Shown: piece after piece, positions 52,132-64,000 of the stretch | How positions within the stretch are numbered: the stretch's first letter is position 1 | Layout of the letters: each line of letters begins with the position of its first letter | Source of the DNA: Deinococcus sp. Marseille-Q6407 | GTDB taxonomy: Bacteria > Deinococcota > Deinococci > Deinococcales > Deinococcaceae | DNA: 64,000 nt | Direction of reading: 5' to 3' | Assembly (NCBI RefSeq): GCF_946848805.1 | Contig: NZ_CAMPFU010000002.1 | Coordinates: 766,501 to 830,500, forward strand | Notes under the pieces: model-generated | Seen by the model: only the letters and a program-made list of their open reading frames with translations | What the model was told of the DNA's origin: nothing | Databases searched by the model: none | Position numbers and translations under genes: made by a program

Positions 52132-52995
52132 TCAGAGCTGACGGTAATCCACGTTAAAGGTGTCGCACTGGTCAGGGCTGCCACTCTTGAAGCCCTGCAT
52201 GAACCACTTGACTCGCTGCTCGGACGTGCCGTGAGTAAAGGAATCCGGCTCCACGTAGCCACGGCCACGCGACTGCAGGGTGTCGTCCCCAATGGCAGAG
52301 GCAGTGTCTACCGCTTCACGCACGTCGCCCTGGTTCAGCTTGGCCAGGTCCGAGACGTGATTGCCCCACACACCGGCAAAGCAGTCGGCCTGCAGCTCGG
52401 TGCGCACGCTTAGGCGGTTGGCCTGGGCTTCGGACATCCGCTGCTGCTGGCGCTGCACCTGATCGGCGATGCCCAGTTCGTTCTGGACGTGGTGCCCCAC
52501 CTCGTGCGCGATCACGTAGGAGTAGGCGAAGTCGCCGCCGCCGCCCAGTTGCTGCTGCATCTCATTGAAGAAGCTGGGGTCGAGGTACACGGTGCTGTCT
52601 ACTGGGCAATAGAACGGCCCCATGCCGCTGGTGCCGGTGCCGCAGCCGGTCTGGGTACGGCCGATGAAGCGTGCGAATTTGGGCTGAGTGTACTGCTGGC
52701 CCGCCTTGCTGAAGATGTCGCCCCAGACCTGGTTGGTGCTTTTGGCGATGCTGTCGAGAAAATCGCTCAGTTCGTCGCGCTGCCCGCCGGATTGAGCCTG
52801 AGTCTGCGTCTGGGCCGGTTGCTGCTGCACCACGCCGCTGTTGGCCACGATGCGCGGGTCAATGCCGAAAAAGGCCGCCACCAGCATCAAGAGCAGGCCG
52901 CCGATGCCGCCGATGGCCAGGCCACCGCCACCACCGCCGCCTCCCCCTCTATCCTCGAATCCGCCGCCGCTGCCGGGAAGATTTCTCCATTCCAT
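52132..52995 (-). CDS. neutral zinc metallopeptidase (YpfJ family)
   Basis: 287 residues from ATG 52995, chosen because MEWRNLPGS is the family's N-terminus. A Gly-rich linker and one membrane helix ([17 protein letters not shown]) precede an extracytoplasmic catalytic domain with HEVGHH (HExxH) and the downstream [11 protein letters not shown], whose Asp is the third ligand. Function of the family is not well defined. The C-terminus with [11 protein letters not shown] matches YpfJ. Related frames upstream are shadows. Confidence 0.88.
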   Translation of the reverse strand: MEWRNLPGSGGGFEDRGGGGGGGGGLAIGGIGGLLLMLVAAFFGIDPRIVANSGVVQQQPAQTQTQAQSGGQRDELSDFLDSIAKSTNQVWGDIFSKAGQQYTQPKFARFIGRTQTGCGTGTSGMGPFYCPVDSTVYLDPSFFNEMQQQLGGGGDFAYSYVIAHEVGHHVQNELGIADQVQRQQQRMSEAQANRLSVRTELQADCFAGVWGNHVSDLAKLNQGDVREAVDTASAIGDDTLQSRGRGYVEPDSFTHGTSEQRVKWFMQGFKSGSPDQCDTFNVDYRQL

Positions 52996-53176
52996 AGTGT
53001 TCTGTCTGCTCCTTGGCGCGGGCACCCGGGCCCGGCCCTGTGTGGTCTTGTTTGGTTTGCTGCCAGGGGCAGGTGATCCCCACGCAGTATGCCCACAGTG
53101 TAACGGCGCCGCACCGAACAGGTGCAGGCGCCGCTGGCAGCATCAAGGAAAGGCTAACTTTAAGGCCAACTTTTCT

Positions 53177-53206
53177 GGCCCCGCCGCCGGGGGGGGAGGC
53201 GGGGCC
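53177..53206. other. GC hairpin after the RND gene
   Basis: GGCCCCGCC (53177-53185) and GGCGGGGCC (53198-53206) form a perfect 9-bp stem in the 217-bp gap. No T run follows on either strand, so a terminator is doubtful. Confidence 0.5.
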
Positions 53207-53212
53207 CCGGAA

Positions 53213-56596
<3,384 letters not shown>

Positions 56597-56629
56597 TGGT
56601 TCGGGCGAGCCGTCGGGCAGGCGGCCGGG

Positions 56630-56750
56630 GGCGGGGTTTAAAGGGGTCGGGCCGGCCGTAACGGTCGTACCCGGGCGCGGGCGTGCCGGAGGTCGGCAGC
56701 GGGGCGCTGGCCTGCGGCTTATCCCCGGATTCGGATTGCGGCTGGCTCAC
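56630..56750 (-). other. out-of-frame N-terminal segment of the RND gene
   Basis: GTG 56750 has an excellent ribosome site and starts [15 protein letters not shown]...[12 protein letters not shown], a hydrophilic tail typical of this gene in relatives. Shifting +1 at AAA-CCC-C lets it run into [20 protein letters not shown]. Confidence 0.6.
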
Positions 56751-58042
56751 GAGTCTCCTCCTTCGGTGGCGGTGCCGGAAGCGGCAGCAGCCCTGGCAGC
56801 CGGCTGCACCTGCACTTTCGAGCCGTCCCGCAGTGAGCTGGGCACCGGGTAAATCAGCCGGGCACCGTCAGGCAGGCCGCTGACCGCCACCCGGCCGTCG
56901 CTCTCCGCCTGCACCGTGACCGGCACCCGGCGGGCCACGCCGCCTTCAGCCACATACACGTAGTTCTCGGCACCCGAGACATTGATGGCGCGGCTGGGCA
57001 CCAGCACGCCGTCTGCCAGTTCCAGGCGGTAGCGAATCTGCACGCTGGCCCCCAGCGGAATATCGCGGCCGCCCTGAATGCGGGCGCGCAGTGGTACCTG
57101 CCGGTCCTCGCCGGCAATCCGCTCGCCGCCTTCCACCACCGCCACGTAGTTGGTGCCGCCGTAACCCAGGTTCATGCGGGTGCCGGGAGACAGCTGCGCG
57201 GCGTCCTGCGGAGGCACGCTGAACGCCGCCCGGATCGCCGAGGCGTCCACTAGCCGGAAGACCGGGCTGCCCTGGGCGGCAAATTCGCCTGGTTGGACCA
57301 GCTGCTTGCTCACCACGCCGGCAAAAGGCGCCGTGACGCGGGCGCGGCCCAGACGGTCTTCGGCCTGGGTGACAGCCGCCTGGGCCGACTGCACCTGCGA
57401 GCGCAGCAGTTCCAGGTTGGCGCCGGTGCCGCCGGTGCCAGCCCGGTTGGCGGCCAGCTGCGCCTGAGCCTGGGCCAGCCCGGCGCGGGCCTGGGTGACC
57501 CGGTCACGGGCGGCTTCCAGCTGGGCGGCCGGGGTGGCATCTCCAGCGTCCTCGGCACGCCGCAGTTCCCGCTGCGACAGGTCAAGGCTGGACTGCGCCG
57601 CCGTCACGGCTGCCTCCAGCGCCCCGGCATTCTCGCTGAGGCTTTGCCGTGCGCTCTGCTCGCTGATGCGGGCCTGTTCCAGCTGGGCGCGGGCGTTCTG
57701 CACGGCCTGGCGGGCGTCGGTGTCGTCCAGCCGGGCCACCACGCCGCCGGCCGCCACGCTCTGGCCCTCGGCCACGTCGTAGCCCAGCAGGGCGCCGCTG
57801 GTCAGGGCCGCCACACTGCTGGTGCGGCTGGCTTCGGCAGAGCCAGTCACCCGGCGTTCGGCCCGCAGGGCGCCGCGCTCGGCCACCAGCACCTGCACCG
57901 GCTGGGCCGTCACCTTGGGCGGGGGAGCAGATACGTCCACCCGGGGTGCCGGCTCGGCGGCGGGTTCGGCAGGGCGGCAGCCGCCGAGGGCGGGCAGCAG
58001 CGCGGACAGCAGCAAGACGGAAGACAAACGAAAACGGTTCAT
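56747..58042 (-). CDS. RND periplasmic adaptor (HlyD/MFP) lipoprotein
   Basis: 431 residues. Lipoprotein signal ending LGGC, then the lipoyl half motif ([21 protein letters not shown]), a long coiled-coil hairpin (about 110-240), the second lipoyl half ([19 protein letters not shown]) and the beta-barrel. It bridges the inner-membrane pump to the outer channel. No outer-membrane factor is in the window. The end overlaps the RND start. Confidence 0.92.
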   Translation of the reverse strand: MNRFRLSSVLLLSALLPALGGCRPAEPAAEPAPRVDVSAPPPKVTAQPVQVLVAERGALRAERRVTGSAEASRTSSVAALTSGALLGYDVAEGQSVAAGGVVARLDDTDARQAVQNARAQLEQARISEQSARQSLSENAGALEAAVTAAQSSLDLSQRELRRAEDAGDATPAAQLEAARDRVTQARAGLAQAQAQLAANRAGTGGTGANLELLRSQVQSAQAAVTQAEDRLGRARVTAPFAGVVSKQLVQPGEFAAQGSPVFRLVDASAIRAAFSVPPQDAAQLSPGTRMNLGYGGTNYVAVVEGGERIAGEDRQVPLRARIQGGRDIPLGASVQIRYRLELADGVLVPSRAINVSGAENYVYVAEGGVARRVPVTVQAESDGRVAVSGLPDGARLIYPVPSSLRDGSKVQVQPAARAAAASGTATEGGDS

Positions 58043-58086
58043 AGGGCACCTGCGTCAGGGAAAGAGGGGCGGGGGGCGGCTGTGTC

Positions 58087-58116
58087 CAGTCTGTGGACTG
58101 AACGCCAGGTTTTCAA
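58087..58116 (-). promoter_or_regulatory. possible promoter of the hlyD-RND unit
   Basis: On the minus strand TTGAAA (58116-58111) is followed, 17 nt on, by CAGACT overlapping the palindrome CAGTC-TGTG-GACTG (58087-58100). The -10 match is weak. Confidence 0.4.
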
Positions 58117-58124
58117 GTCAGGAC

Positions 58125-58724
58125 TCATTTAGGTTCCATTCCGGGCCACAGCAGGTCGAACAGGCCACGCACGAAGCGGCCCGGATCGCGCTCGGGCTGG
58201 GGGGCGCCGCAGGCCGGCATTCGCCCCTGCTGCAGCCACTGACTGAGGGCCCCGGTAATGGTCAGGGCAGTCAGTTCGGTATCCAGCGGGCGCAGCCGGC
58301 CCAGTTCCAGCTCGGCGCGCAGGTAGCCGGCCAGGGTGCCGGTGTCCTGCTCCAGCGGATTGCCCAGGCGGGCCAGCAGCGGGTTATGCTCGGGTGCGTG
58401 CCCGCGCGAAAAGACCAGCATCAGGGCGTCGAGCAGGTCCTGAGCTTCTTGCAGGTAACTCATGGCGCAGCGTTCCAGGTTACGGCGCACCTCGCCCCGC
58501 CCCACCTGTGCCAGCAGCTCAGAGCGCCAGCGCCCGTAGCGGCTCAGGCCGATGGCTTCCTCGAACAGCTCTTCTTTGGTGGCAAAGCGGCTGAAGAGGG
58601 TGCCCTCGGAAATCCCGGCCCGCCGCGCAATTTCAGCGGTGCTGACGCCCACCCCCTGCTCCAGAAAGGCGCTGCGGGCGGCGGCCACCAGGTCCTCGGT
58701 CTCGATGATCTTGGGTCTCGCCAT
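58125..58724 (-). CDS. TetR family transcriptional regulator
   Basis: 199 residues. N-terminal HTH: AAARSAFLEQGVGVSTAEIARRAGISEGTLFSRFATKEELFEEAI, the TetR pattern. The C-terminal ligand domain is divergent. It stands 82 bp upstream of the efflux genes on the same strand, so it probably represses itself and the pump. An 8-bp inverted repeat overlaps its start codon. Confidence 0.92.
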   Translation of the reverse strand: MARPKIIETEDLVAAARSAFLEQGVGVSTAEIARRAGISEGTLFSRFATKEELFEEAIGLSRYGRWRSELLAQVGRGEVRRNLERCAMSYLQEAQDLLDALMLVFSRGHAPEHNPLLARLGNPLEQDTGTLAGYLRAELELGRLRPLDTELTALTITGALSQWLQQGRMPACGAPQPERDPGRFVRGLFDLLWPGMEPK

Positions 58725-58745
58725 AACTGAGTATGGCCTCAGTTA
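58724..58745. promoter_or_regulatory. operator overlapping the TetR gene start
   Basis: TAACTGAG (58724-58731) and CTCAGTTA (58738-58745) form a perfect 8-bp inverted repeat with a 6-nt spacer. Its edge is the T of the start codon (minus strand), and a possible -10 (CATACT) lies inside it. Confidence 0.65.
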
Positions 58746-58812
58746 AGCTGGCAGGACTGTCACAGGGCGCAGCAATGGCCGGCCCTGGTCTTCTCCTCCC
58801 CTCCGGGGCAGG

Positions 58813-59916
58813 TCAGCGCTTTTCCAGCGCCAGCTCAATCAGGCGGGCCACCAGTTCCGGGTAGCTCAGGCCGTACGCCTCCAGCAGCGAAGGGTACATA
58901 GACGTGGTGGTAAAGCCGGGCATGGTGTTGATCTCGTTGAGGACCAGTTCCCCGGTTTCCTCCACATAGAAGAAATCCACCCGGCTCAGCCCGGCGCAGT
59001 CCAGCGCGCGGTAAGCCTGCAACGCCAGCGCCTGAATCCGCTCCGGCACCCCTTCAGGCAGCGGCGCCGGAATCAACATCTCGGCGCGGCCCCCGGTGTA
59101 TTTGGTGTCGTAGTCGTAAAAGTCGGTGTCGAAGCGCAGTTCACCCACCGGGCTGGCAATGGGGTCATCGTTGCCCAGGATGCCCACTTCCACCTCGCGG
59201 GGCTTGGCGCCGGCGGCCGCTTCGATGATGACCCGACGGTCGTGCTGGAAAGCCAGGGTTAGGGCGCCCTCCAGCTCGCCGGCGTCATGAACCTTGCTCA
59301 CGCCCACGCTGCTGCCCATGTTGGCCGGCTTGACGAACAGCGGAAAGCCCAGCTCGGCGGCGCGGCGCTGCACGCCCTGCGGGTCATGCTGCCACTCGGC
59401 GCGGCTGGCCTGCCGCCACGCCACCTGCGGAATCCCCACCGCTTCCAGCACCAGCTTGGACATGATCTTGTCCATGCCCACACTGCTGCCCAGCACGCCA
59501 CTGCCCACAAACGGCAGCCCCGCTAAGGTCAGCAGGCCCTGCACGGTGCCGTCTTCGCCCATTGGGCCGTGCAGCAGCGGAAACACCACGTCGTAGCCGG
59601 CAGCGTCGGCCACCTGCTGCAGCATGGGGGCGCCGCCCGACTCGGCCACGCCCGCGCCCAGAGCCTGCGCGGTTTCGGCCGGGGGCAGCCAGCGGCCCTG
59701 CTTGGAAATGACCACCGCAGTCACGTCATAGCGGTCGGCGGGAAGCGCGGCCAGCACCGAGCGGGCGCTGGACAGGCTGACCTCGTGCTCCTCGGACTGC
59801 CCGCCGGCCAGCAGCAGCACGCGGCGGCGCGGCTGAGAGGCAGCCGGTTGGACAGCAGCGGCACCGGGCCGGGCAGAATCAGACGAAACAGGGGTGGGCT
59901 GAGTCGAATCGGACAT
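58813..59916 (-). CDS. ddl: D-alanine--D-alanine ligase
   Basis: 367 residues. A disordered Ser/Pro/Ala tail of about 25 residues precedes the ATP-grasp fold: [45 protein letters not shown] and the metal-binding end ([25 protein letters not shown]). It joins two D-Ala for peptidoglycan precursors. The promoter region lies in the 122-bp gap upstream; the start is not supported by a clear ribosome site. Confidence 0.95.
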   Translation of the reverse strand: MSDSTQPTPVSSDSARPGAAAVQPAASQPRRRVLLLAGGQSEEHEVSLSSARSVLAALPADRYDVTAVVISKQGRWLPPAETAQALGAGVAESGGAPMLQQVADAAGYDVVFPLLHGPMGEDGTVQGLLTLAGLPFVGSGVLGSSVGMDKIMSKLVLEAVGIPQVAWRQASRAEWQHDPQGVQRRAAELGFPLFVKPANMGSSVGVSKVHDAGELEGALTLAFQHDRRVIIEAAAGAKPREVEVGILGNDDPIASPVGELRFDTDFYDYDTKYTGGRAEMLIPAPLPEGVPERIQALALQAYRALDCAGLSRVDFFYVEETGELVLNEINTMPGFTTTSMYPSLLEAYGLSYPELVARLIELALEKR

Positions 59917-59978
59917 ACGCCCCGCAGTATGCCACCCCGGCCGCCGCTGGCCGGCCGGAACACAGCAAAAACCGGAGG

Positions 59979-60005
59979 AAAAAATCCCCCGGCGTGCGGG
60001 CCGGG
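59979..60005 (-). terminator. intrinsic terminator after the DUF4139 gene
   Basis: On the minus strand CCCGGC-CCGCAC-GCCGGG, then GGA and six T. Confidence 0.75.
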
Positions 60006-60038
60006 AGGACGGCAGTCTTGCTGGGAGGTGCCCGAGCC

Positions 60039-61457
60039 TTACTGCGGGATAGTCACGGTAAAGGTGCGCTCGGCCCGGCCGCCGGCCGGCAGGGTCAGGG
60101 CCAGGCGGGCGTCATTGCCGCTGCGGCTGACGCCTTCGCCCTGCGTTCCGGCCCCGGCCTTCACCTCGGCGCGGTCGCTATAGACCGTCTCGGTGATTTC
60201 CACCTTCACCGGCTGCCGCTTGCTGTTTTCCAGCGCGTAAGTAACTTTAAAGACGGCGGCGCGGCTGCTGCGGCTCACGGTGCGGACCGAGCGCAGGTAG
60301 CTCACGTCCGGGTCGCGGCCCAGGGCGAAGTCCACCGGCTGCCCCGCCGCCGTTTCCTGCACGCGGGTCTGTCCGGTCACGCGGCCGTCCTCGCGCACGG
60401 TCAGGCCGCCGCCGGGCAAGGCACGGTCGGCCTTGAAGCGGTAGTAGCGGTTCAGTACGCCCCGGTCACCCTGCTCGGAAAAGCCGCGCTTGAGGCCCGC
60501 GTAGGCTTCAAAATCTTTCACGGCCGGCGTCATGAAAGGCAGGGTCACGGTGCTGTTTGCCGGCAGGGCGAACGCTTCGGTCAGCGCGTAGCGGTAAATG
60601 CCGTTGAGGCTTTCCTGCTGAGCGATTTTGCCGGCGGAGGTGCTCTGTGTGTCAGCAACGAAGTTGGCGGCAGCCGGTACCGCACGGTACATCTCGTAGT
60701 CGCGGTTCAGGTTCACATCGCCGGCCAGCAGCTCGGTGCTGCCCACCTGATAGTTCAGCTCGGTGCCGTTGGTCACGTCCGCCAGGGCTTCTAACGTGGG
60801 CTTGCCGCCGATGATACGCAGGGTGTAGCGCGGGGTCCAGCTGAGCGAACGGGTCAGGTAGCTCAGGGTGCCTTTGCCGGCAGCCGGAGCCGCTAGGGTA
60901 AAGGTGCTGACTGGCAGCGCGCCGTAACCGCTTTCAGGCGGCAGCACCGGAAAGGCCAGCTGCGCGGCATCCACCCGGCGGTACAGGCCCTGCGCGTCCC
61001 GGATCAGCACGTCACGGGCACGTACCAGGGTCACGCGCTCGGGGTCACGGCCGGGTTCGTGCAGCACGACCTGGCGGCCTTCCAGCCCTTCCAGCCAGCT
61101 CGCCTGGGTTTCATGCACGGCGCGGGTGTAGGGCAGACCTTCCAGCTCCAGCGAATCGCGGATCAGGCCACTCCAGGCACTCTGGGGCCACACCACCGTC
61201 AGGGAGCCGCCCTGGGGCGTCACCGGCTGGCGCACCTCGGCAAAATCCTGGTACAGCCGCAGATCGGCGTTCAGGGGCTGCCGCTCTGCCGGCGCCTGCG
61301 CGGGGGCGCTGCGGGCGCCGCTTCTCTGCGGCTCAGTGGCTTGAGTATCCGTTTTCTGGGTGTCCGCCGCCGCAGCGTTCGCCGCCTGGGACCCGGCGGC
61401 CTGGGCCGCCCCCAGCAGCAGCGGAGCAGCCAATAAAGCCAGCATGATTTTTTTCAT
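60039..61457 (-). CDS. exported DUF4139 domain protein
   Basis: 472 residues. Signal peptide (core [16 protein letters not shown]), a polar linker of about 50, then the DUF4139 fold: [14 protein letters not shown], the [17 protein letters not shown] stretch, [17 protein letters not shown] and the [18 protein letters not shown] end. Family function is unknown; proteins of this type are secreted or envelope-associated beta-rich. The tandem paralogue upstream is frameshifted. Confidence 0.85.
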   Translation of the reverse strand: MKKIMLALLAAPLLLGAAQAAGSQAANAAAADTQKTDTQATEPQRSGARSAPAQAPAERQPLNADLRLYQDFAEVRQPVTPQGGSLTVVWPQSAWSGLIRDSLELEGLPYTRAVHETQASWLEGLEGRQVVLHEPGRDPERVTLVRARDVLIRDAQGLYRRVDAAQLAFPVLPPESGYGALPVSTFTLAAPAAGKGTLSYLTRSLSWTPRYTLRIIGGKPTLEALADVTNGTELNYQVGSTELLAGDVNLNRDYEMYRAVPAAANFVADTQSTSAGKIAQQESLNGIYRYALTEAFALPANSTVTLPFMTPAVKDFEAYAGLKRGFSEQGDRGVLNRYYRFKADRALPGGGLTVREDGRVTGQTRVQETAAGQPVDFALGRDPDVSYLRSVRTVSRSSRAAVFKVTYALENSKRQPVKVEITETVYSDRAEVKAGAGTQGEGVSRSGNDARLALTLPAGGRAERTFTVTIPQ

Positions 61458-61500
61458 ATCCCGACTCTGGCATCTCTCGCCTGACCCACCATGAGAGCAG

Positions 61501-61534
61501 GATGATGGCGGCCGCAGATGAGGCCGCCATCATC
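61501..61534. repeat. perfect 13-bp inverted repeat between the DUF4139 genes
   Basis: GATGATGGCGGCC (61501-61513) and GGCCGCCATCATC (61522-61534) around an 8-nt loop. It sits 55 bp downstream of the upstream paralogue on the minus strand. No T run. Confidence 0.8.
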
Positions 61535-61588
61535 CGTCGTCATTTGGCCGGGCCGCCGGCTTCTGACCACCCGAGGTGCTCTTTGCAG

Positions 61589-63012
61589 CTACTGCCGCAG
61601 GCTGACCGTAAAGCTGCGGGTCAGCCCGCCGCCGGCCGGTACCCCAGCAGTCAGATGGACCTTGCCGCCCTGCAGCTGAGCGTCGCCGCTCACCCGAGCG
61701 TCACCGTACACCTGCTCGTTGATTTCGGCGCGGACCGGCTCTGAGCGGGCATTTTTCAGGCGGTAAGTCACGCGGTAGGTCACCCGTTTGGCTTTTCCTT
61801 CCGGGACCACGGCGCCCTTTTCCACACTGCGGATGTAGCTCAGGTCCGGGTCACGGCCCAGCGAGAAGTTCACCGGCTGCCCAGCGGCAGTTTCTGACAG
61901 CCGGGTCTGGCCGGCCAGGCGGCCCTGCTCGCGCACGGTCAGCGTGCCCCCCGGCAGCGGCTGATCGGCCCGGAAGCGGTAAGAGCGGTTCAGCACGCCC
62001 TGGGTACTCTGGGCACTGAACCCGGCGTTCAACCCCGCGTAGGCGGCAAAGTCGCTCAGTGCCGGCGTCATAAAGGGCAGGGTGACGGTGCTGCCCGCCG
62101 GCAACTCGAACGGCCCCGGCAGGGCGTAGCGGTAAATCCTGTTCAGGCTCTCCAGCGCGGCAATGTCGTAAGCGGCCCTGCCGGTTTCCGCTGTGGCCGC
62201 AGTGGTCTGGGCGCGCGCCAGCGGAGAACCCGGCTCCGGCGTCAGGCCCACGTCACCTGCCAGCAGTTCGGTGGTCTGCACCTGATAGGCCAGGTCACTG
62301 TGGTTGTGCAGGTCGGCCAGCGCTGAGAGCTGGGGCGAGGGTCTGCACTGTCCTCTGGGCCACCCTCTGCGCCGCCGCCCAGATTCAGGGTGTAACGCGG
62401 TGACCAGCCGAGCGAGCGGGTCAGATAGGTCAGTGTGCCGCTGCCGGGCGAGGGCAGGTCGAAGGTGGAGGTGGTTACGCCTTTGCCGCCCAGGGGAGGC
62501 TGGTCGGGCACGGCCAGCTCCTGCGGCGGCACCTGACGGAACTGCCCCCGGCGGTCCCGGATCAGGCCGTCGCGGGCACGAATCAGCGTGACCCGGCTGG
62601 CGCGGCCTTCCTCATAGAGAGTCACTTCCTGGCCCTCATAGCGCTGCAGCCAGGGCGCATCCAGCGCATGAACGGCGCGGGTGTAGGGCAGGCCCTCCAG
62701 GTCCAGCGAGCCGGGCACCAGCCCCTGCCAGGCGTTTTCAGGCCAGCTGTAGCTGAGGCTCTTTCCGGCCGCCGTAACGGGCGTCCTCACCTCAGCAAAA
62801 GTGCCGTACAGTCGCAACTCGCTGGCGGCCGGCCGGGTCTGCTCATCTGTCCCCTGTTCACCTGCCGTCTGCTTCCCACCCGGGCTCTCTGGGCTGGTTT
62901 GCGCTTGGGCTACGCTGCCGGGCAGCTCCAGCCCGCGCCCAGCCAGCGTTCCCAGGCCGGCCACTGTCAGAGCGCCCAGCAGGGCCAGGCCCCAGTTCGT
63001 TTTTGTATTCAT
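61589..63012 (-). pseudogene. frameshifted DUF4139 paralogue
   Basis: The N-terminal frame (62242-63012) gives a signal peptide or anchor, LRLYGTFAEVRTPV and TYLTRSLGWSPRYTLNL, then loses homology near 62345. The C-terminal frame takes over with [29 protein letters not shown] and continues to the stop at 61589. The two parts together align end to end with the neighbouring intact paralogue. One base has been lost or gained around 62330-62350 (or is a sequencing error). The C-terminal open frame alone has no signal peptide. Confidence 0.75.
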
Positions 63013-63110
63013 GCTCTGATGCTAAGGTCCAGCCGGGAACGCGCCGTGAAGGCCAGAGTGCCTGGCCTTTCATTTCGCTTCAGCCAGGCGTCAGCTTCAG
63101 CGCCGGGGCT

Positions 63111-63539
63111 TCAGCGCTCCAGCGGGGGCGGGCCCCAGCGGTTGGGCACCGGCTGTCCAGGGGCCACCGCCAGATAGAGGGTAAACAGCAGCTGAATCAG
63201 CACACCCAGCAGCGGAATAAAGGAAAGCACCAGCACAGCGATGTAGAGCCCTTCACCGCGCCCCATATCATGCAGCCGGCGTACGTTCACTGCCAGGGTG
63301 GGAGGAATCAATCCGAACAACACCAGCGTGAACAGTCCCAAGAAGACCTTCTGTGCAAGCGTAAGCGGAGCGTCTTCTGCGATAAAGTCTGGAAGCAGCA
63401 GGACGCCAATGCCAACCGACAAGAGCAGAAACAGCCAGGCCGACAGGGAAAAGACGATGTACTCGCGCCGCCCGCTTCTGGACGTGAAATTAAAGTAGCC
63501 GCTGGTCAGCGAGCGCTTCAGTAGAGCCAGAGGGTTCAT
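63111..63539 (-). CDS. DUF805 family membrane protein
   Basis: 142 residues. SGYFNFTSRSGRREY near the start, four membrane segments (about 30-48, 66-84, 100-120 and the last) and the DUF805 signature VRRLHDMGRGEGLY. Function unknown. The ATG has GAGGTG upstream. The end has no terminator before the DUF4139 remnant, 98 bp on. Confidence 0.85.
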   Translation of the reverse strand: MNPLALLKRSLTSGYFNFTSRSGRREYIVFSLSAWLFLLLSVGIGVLLLPDFIAEDAPLTLAQKVFLGLFTLVLFGLIPPTLAVNVRRLHDMGRGEGLYIAVLVLSFIPLLGVLIQLLFTLYLAVAPGQPVPNRWGPPPLER

Positions 63540-63564
63540 GTTTCACCTCGCAGAAAGACAGAAA

Positions 63565-63607
63565 GGGGGCGGCCCCGGTCAGGTTCTCCCCTTCCGGAAC
63601 CGCCCCC
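63565..63607 (-). terminator. terminator after the oligopeptide ABC ATPase gene
   Basis: On the minus strand GGGGGCGG / CCGCCCCC encloses a 27-nt loop and is followed by a T-rich tail (TTTCTGTCTTTC). Confidence 0.6.
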
Positions 63608-63624
63608 ACAGCGTCAGGGCCGCT

Positions 63625-64000
63625 TTAGAGAATATCGTCGCGGATACAGGCCTTGAACTGGCCCGGCTTGACCTCACGCAGGGCCGGCAGCACCTCGGCA
63701 CACTGCGGAATCGCGTAGCGGCAGCGGGTGCGGAATACGCAGCCACTCGGCGGGTTGATGGGGCTGGGGATATCGCCTTCCAGAATGATGCGCTGGCGCT
63801 TGATGGTGGGGTCCGGCACCGGCGCGGCCGACAGCAGCGCCTCGGTGTAGGGGTGCTGGGGGTCGTTGTTTAGCTGGTGGCTGGGGGCAATTTCCATGAT
63901 CTTGCCCAGGTACATCACGATGATGCGGTCACAGATGTACTCCACCACCAGCAGGTCGTGCGCGATAAACAGCACGGTAAGGCCCAGTTCCTGCTGCAGA
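63625..64000 (-). CDS. oligopeptide/dipeptide ABC transporter ATP-binding protein, 3' part
   Basis: The frame continues beyond the right edge ([36 protein letters not shown]). The visible ~125 residues comprise the H-loop His (IAHD), the D-loop side and the Dpp/Opp-type C-terminal region with the cysteine motif [14 protein letters not shown], found in DppD/OppD/AppF and thought to bind a Fe-S cluster. It would power uptake of peptides and may serve the two binding proteins at 18.8-23 kb. Confidence 0.88.
   Translation of the reverse strand, partial: LQQELGLTVLFIAHDLLVVEYICDRIIVMYLGKIMEIAPSHQLNNDPQHPYTEALLSAAPVPDPTIKRQRIILEGDIPSPINPPSGCVFRTRCRYAIPQCAEVLPALREVKPGQFKACIRDDIL

Noticed and set aside
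56634..56645. TTTAAAC as a -1 frameshift slippery site in the RND gene
   Set aside because: The heptamer is in the wrong phase for -1 slippage, and the required shift is +1, so the C run is the better candidate.

Overview
The window is a GC-rich, gene-dense bacterial chromosome segment, most likely from a Deinococcus species. The reasons are: an RNase J gene divergent from an OmpR-type regulator resembling DrRRA (neighbours in D. radiodurans, as I recall); a two-domain CbiX protein fused to a 4Cys Fe-S tail like DR2241; Thermus/Deinococcus-style PilB with three N-terminal modules; a perfect HspR-type HAIR operator before lon; and many genes whose only start signal is a TANNNT box 6-7 nt before the start codon, the leaderless promoter layout described for Deinococcus. 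I saw no tRNA, rRNA, CRISPR array, prophage or insertion sequence.

Layout: 1-2.4 kb, end of a polyphosphate glucokinase, cutC and an aminohydrolase. 2.5-7.8 kb, a P1B-4 metal ATPase interrupted by an in-frame TAG behind a clear promoter/operator, a haem-binding cytochrome-like protein, a small hydrophilic protein and two exported TPR proteins. 7.8-18.6 kb, dtd, a DUF1844 protein, a type III polyketide synthase, two oxidoreductases, an MFS symporter, an ornithine-cyclodeaminase homologue, ndk, an AI-2E-family permease, a VOC protein and HemQ. 18.8-24.4 kb, two paralogous peptide-binding lipoproteins sharing a 215-bp identical tract, and hslO. 24.4-28.3 kb, pyrF and a PreP-like M16 protease.

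28.4-36.1 kb is a sulfur/sirohaem block: sulfite (or nitrite) reductase, cysC, a broken cysH and sat on the minus strand; CbiX-type chelatase and a CobA-HemD fusion on the plus strand. These genes belong together because sirohaem is the cofactor of the reductase. cysH has lost the segment carrying its CxxC motif, and the neighbouring small gene is also a frameshifted remnant.

36-49 kb holds the regulator/RNase J pair, the proteolysis set clpP-clpX-lon with a HAIR site inside the end of clpX, then pilT, pilB, a YqeG-type phosphatase and a laccase-domain protein. 49-64 kb holds fabI, an M42 peptidase, a zinc metallopeptidase, a TetR-HlyD-RND efflux operon whose RND gene appears to carry a +1 frameshift near its start, ddl, two DUF4139 proteins in tandem (one frameshifted), a DUF805 membrane protein and the end of an oligopeptide ABC ATPase.

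Five genes in 64 kb carry a stop, frameshift or deletion. Some may be sequencing errors; the cysH deletion looks real.
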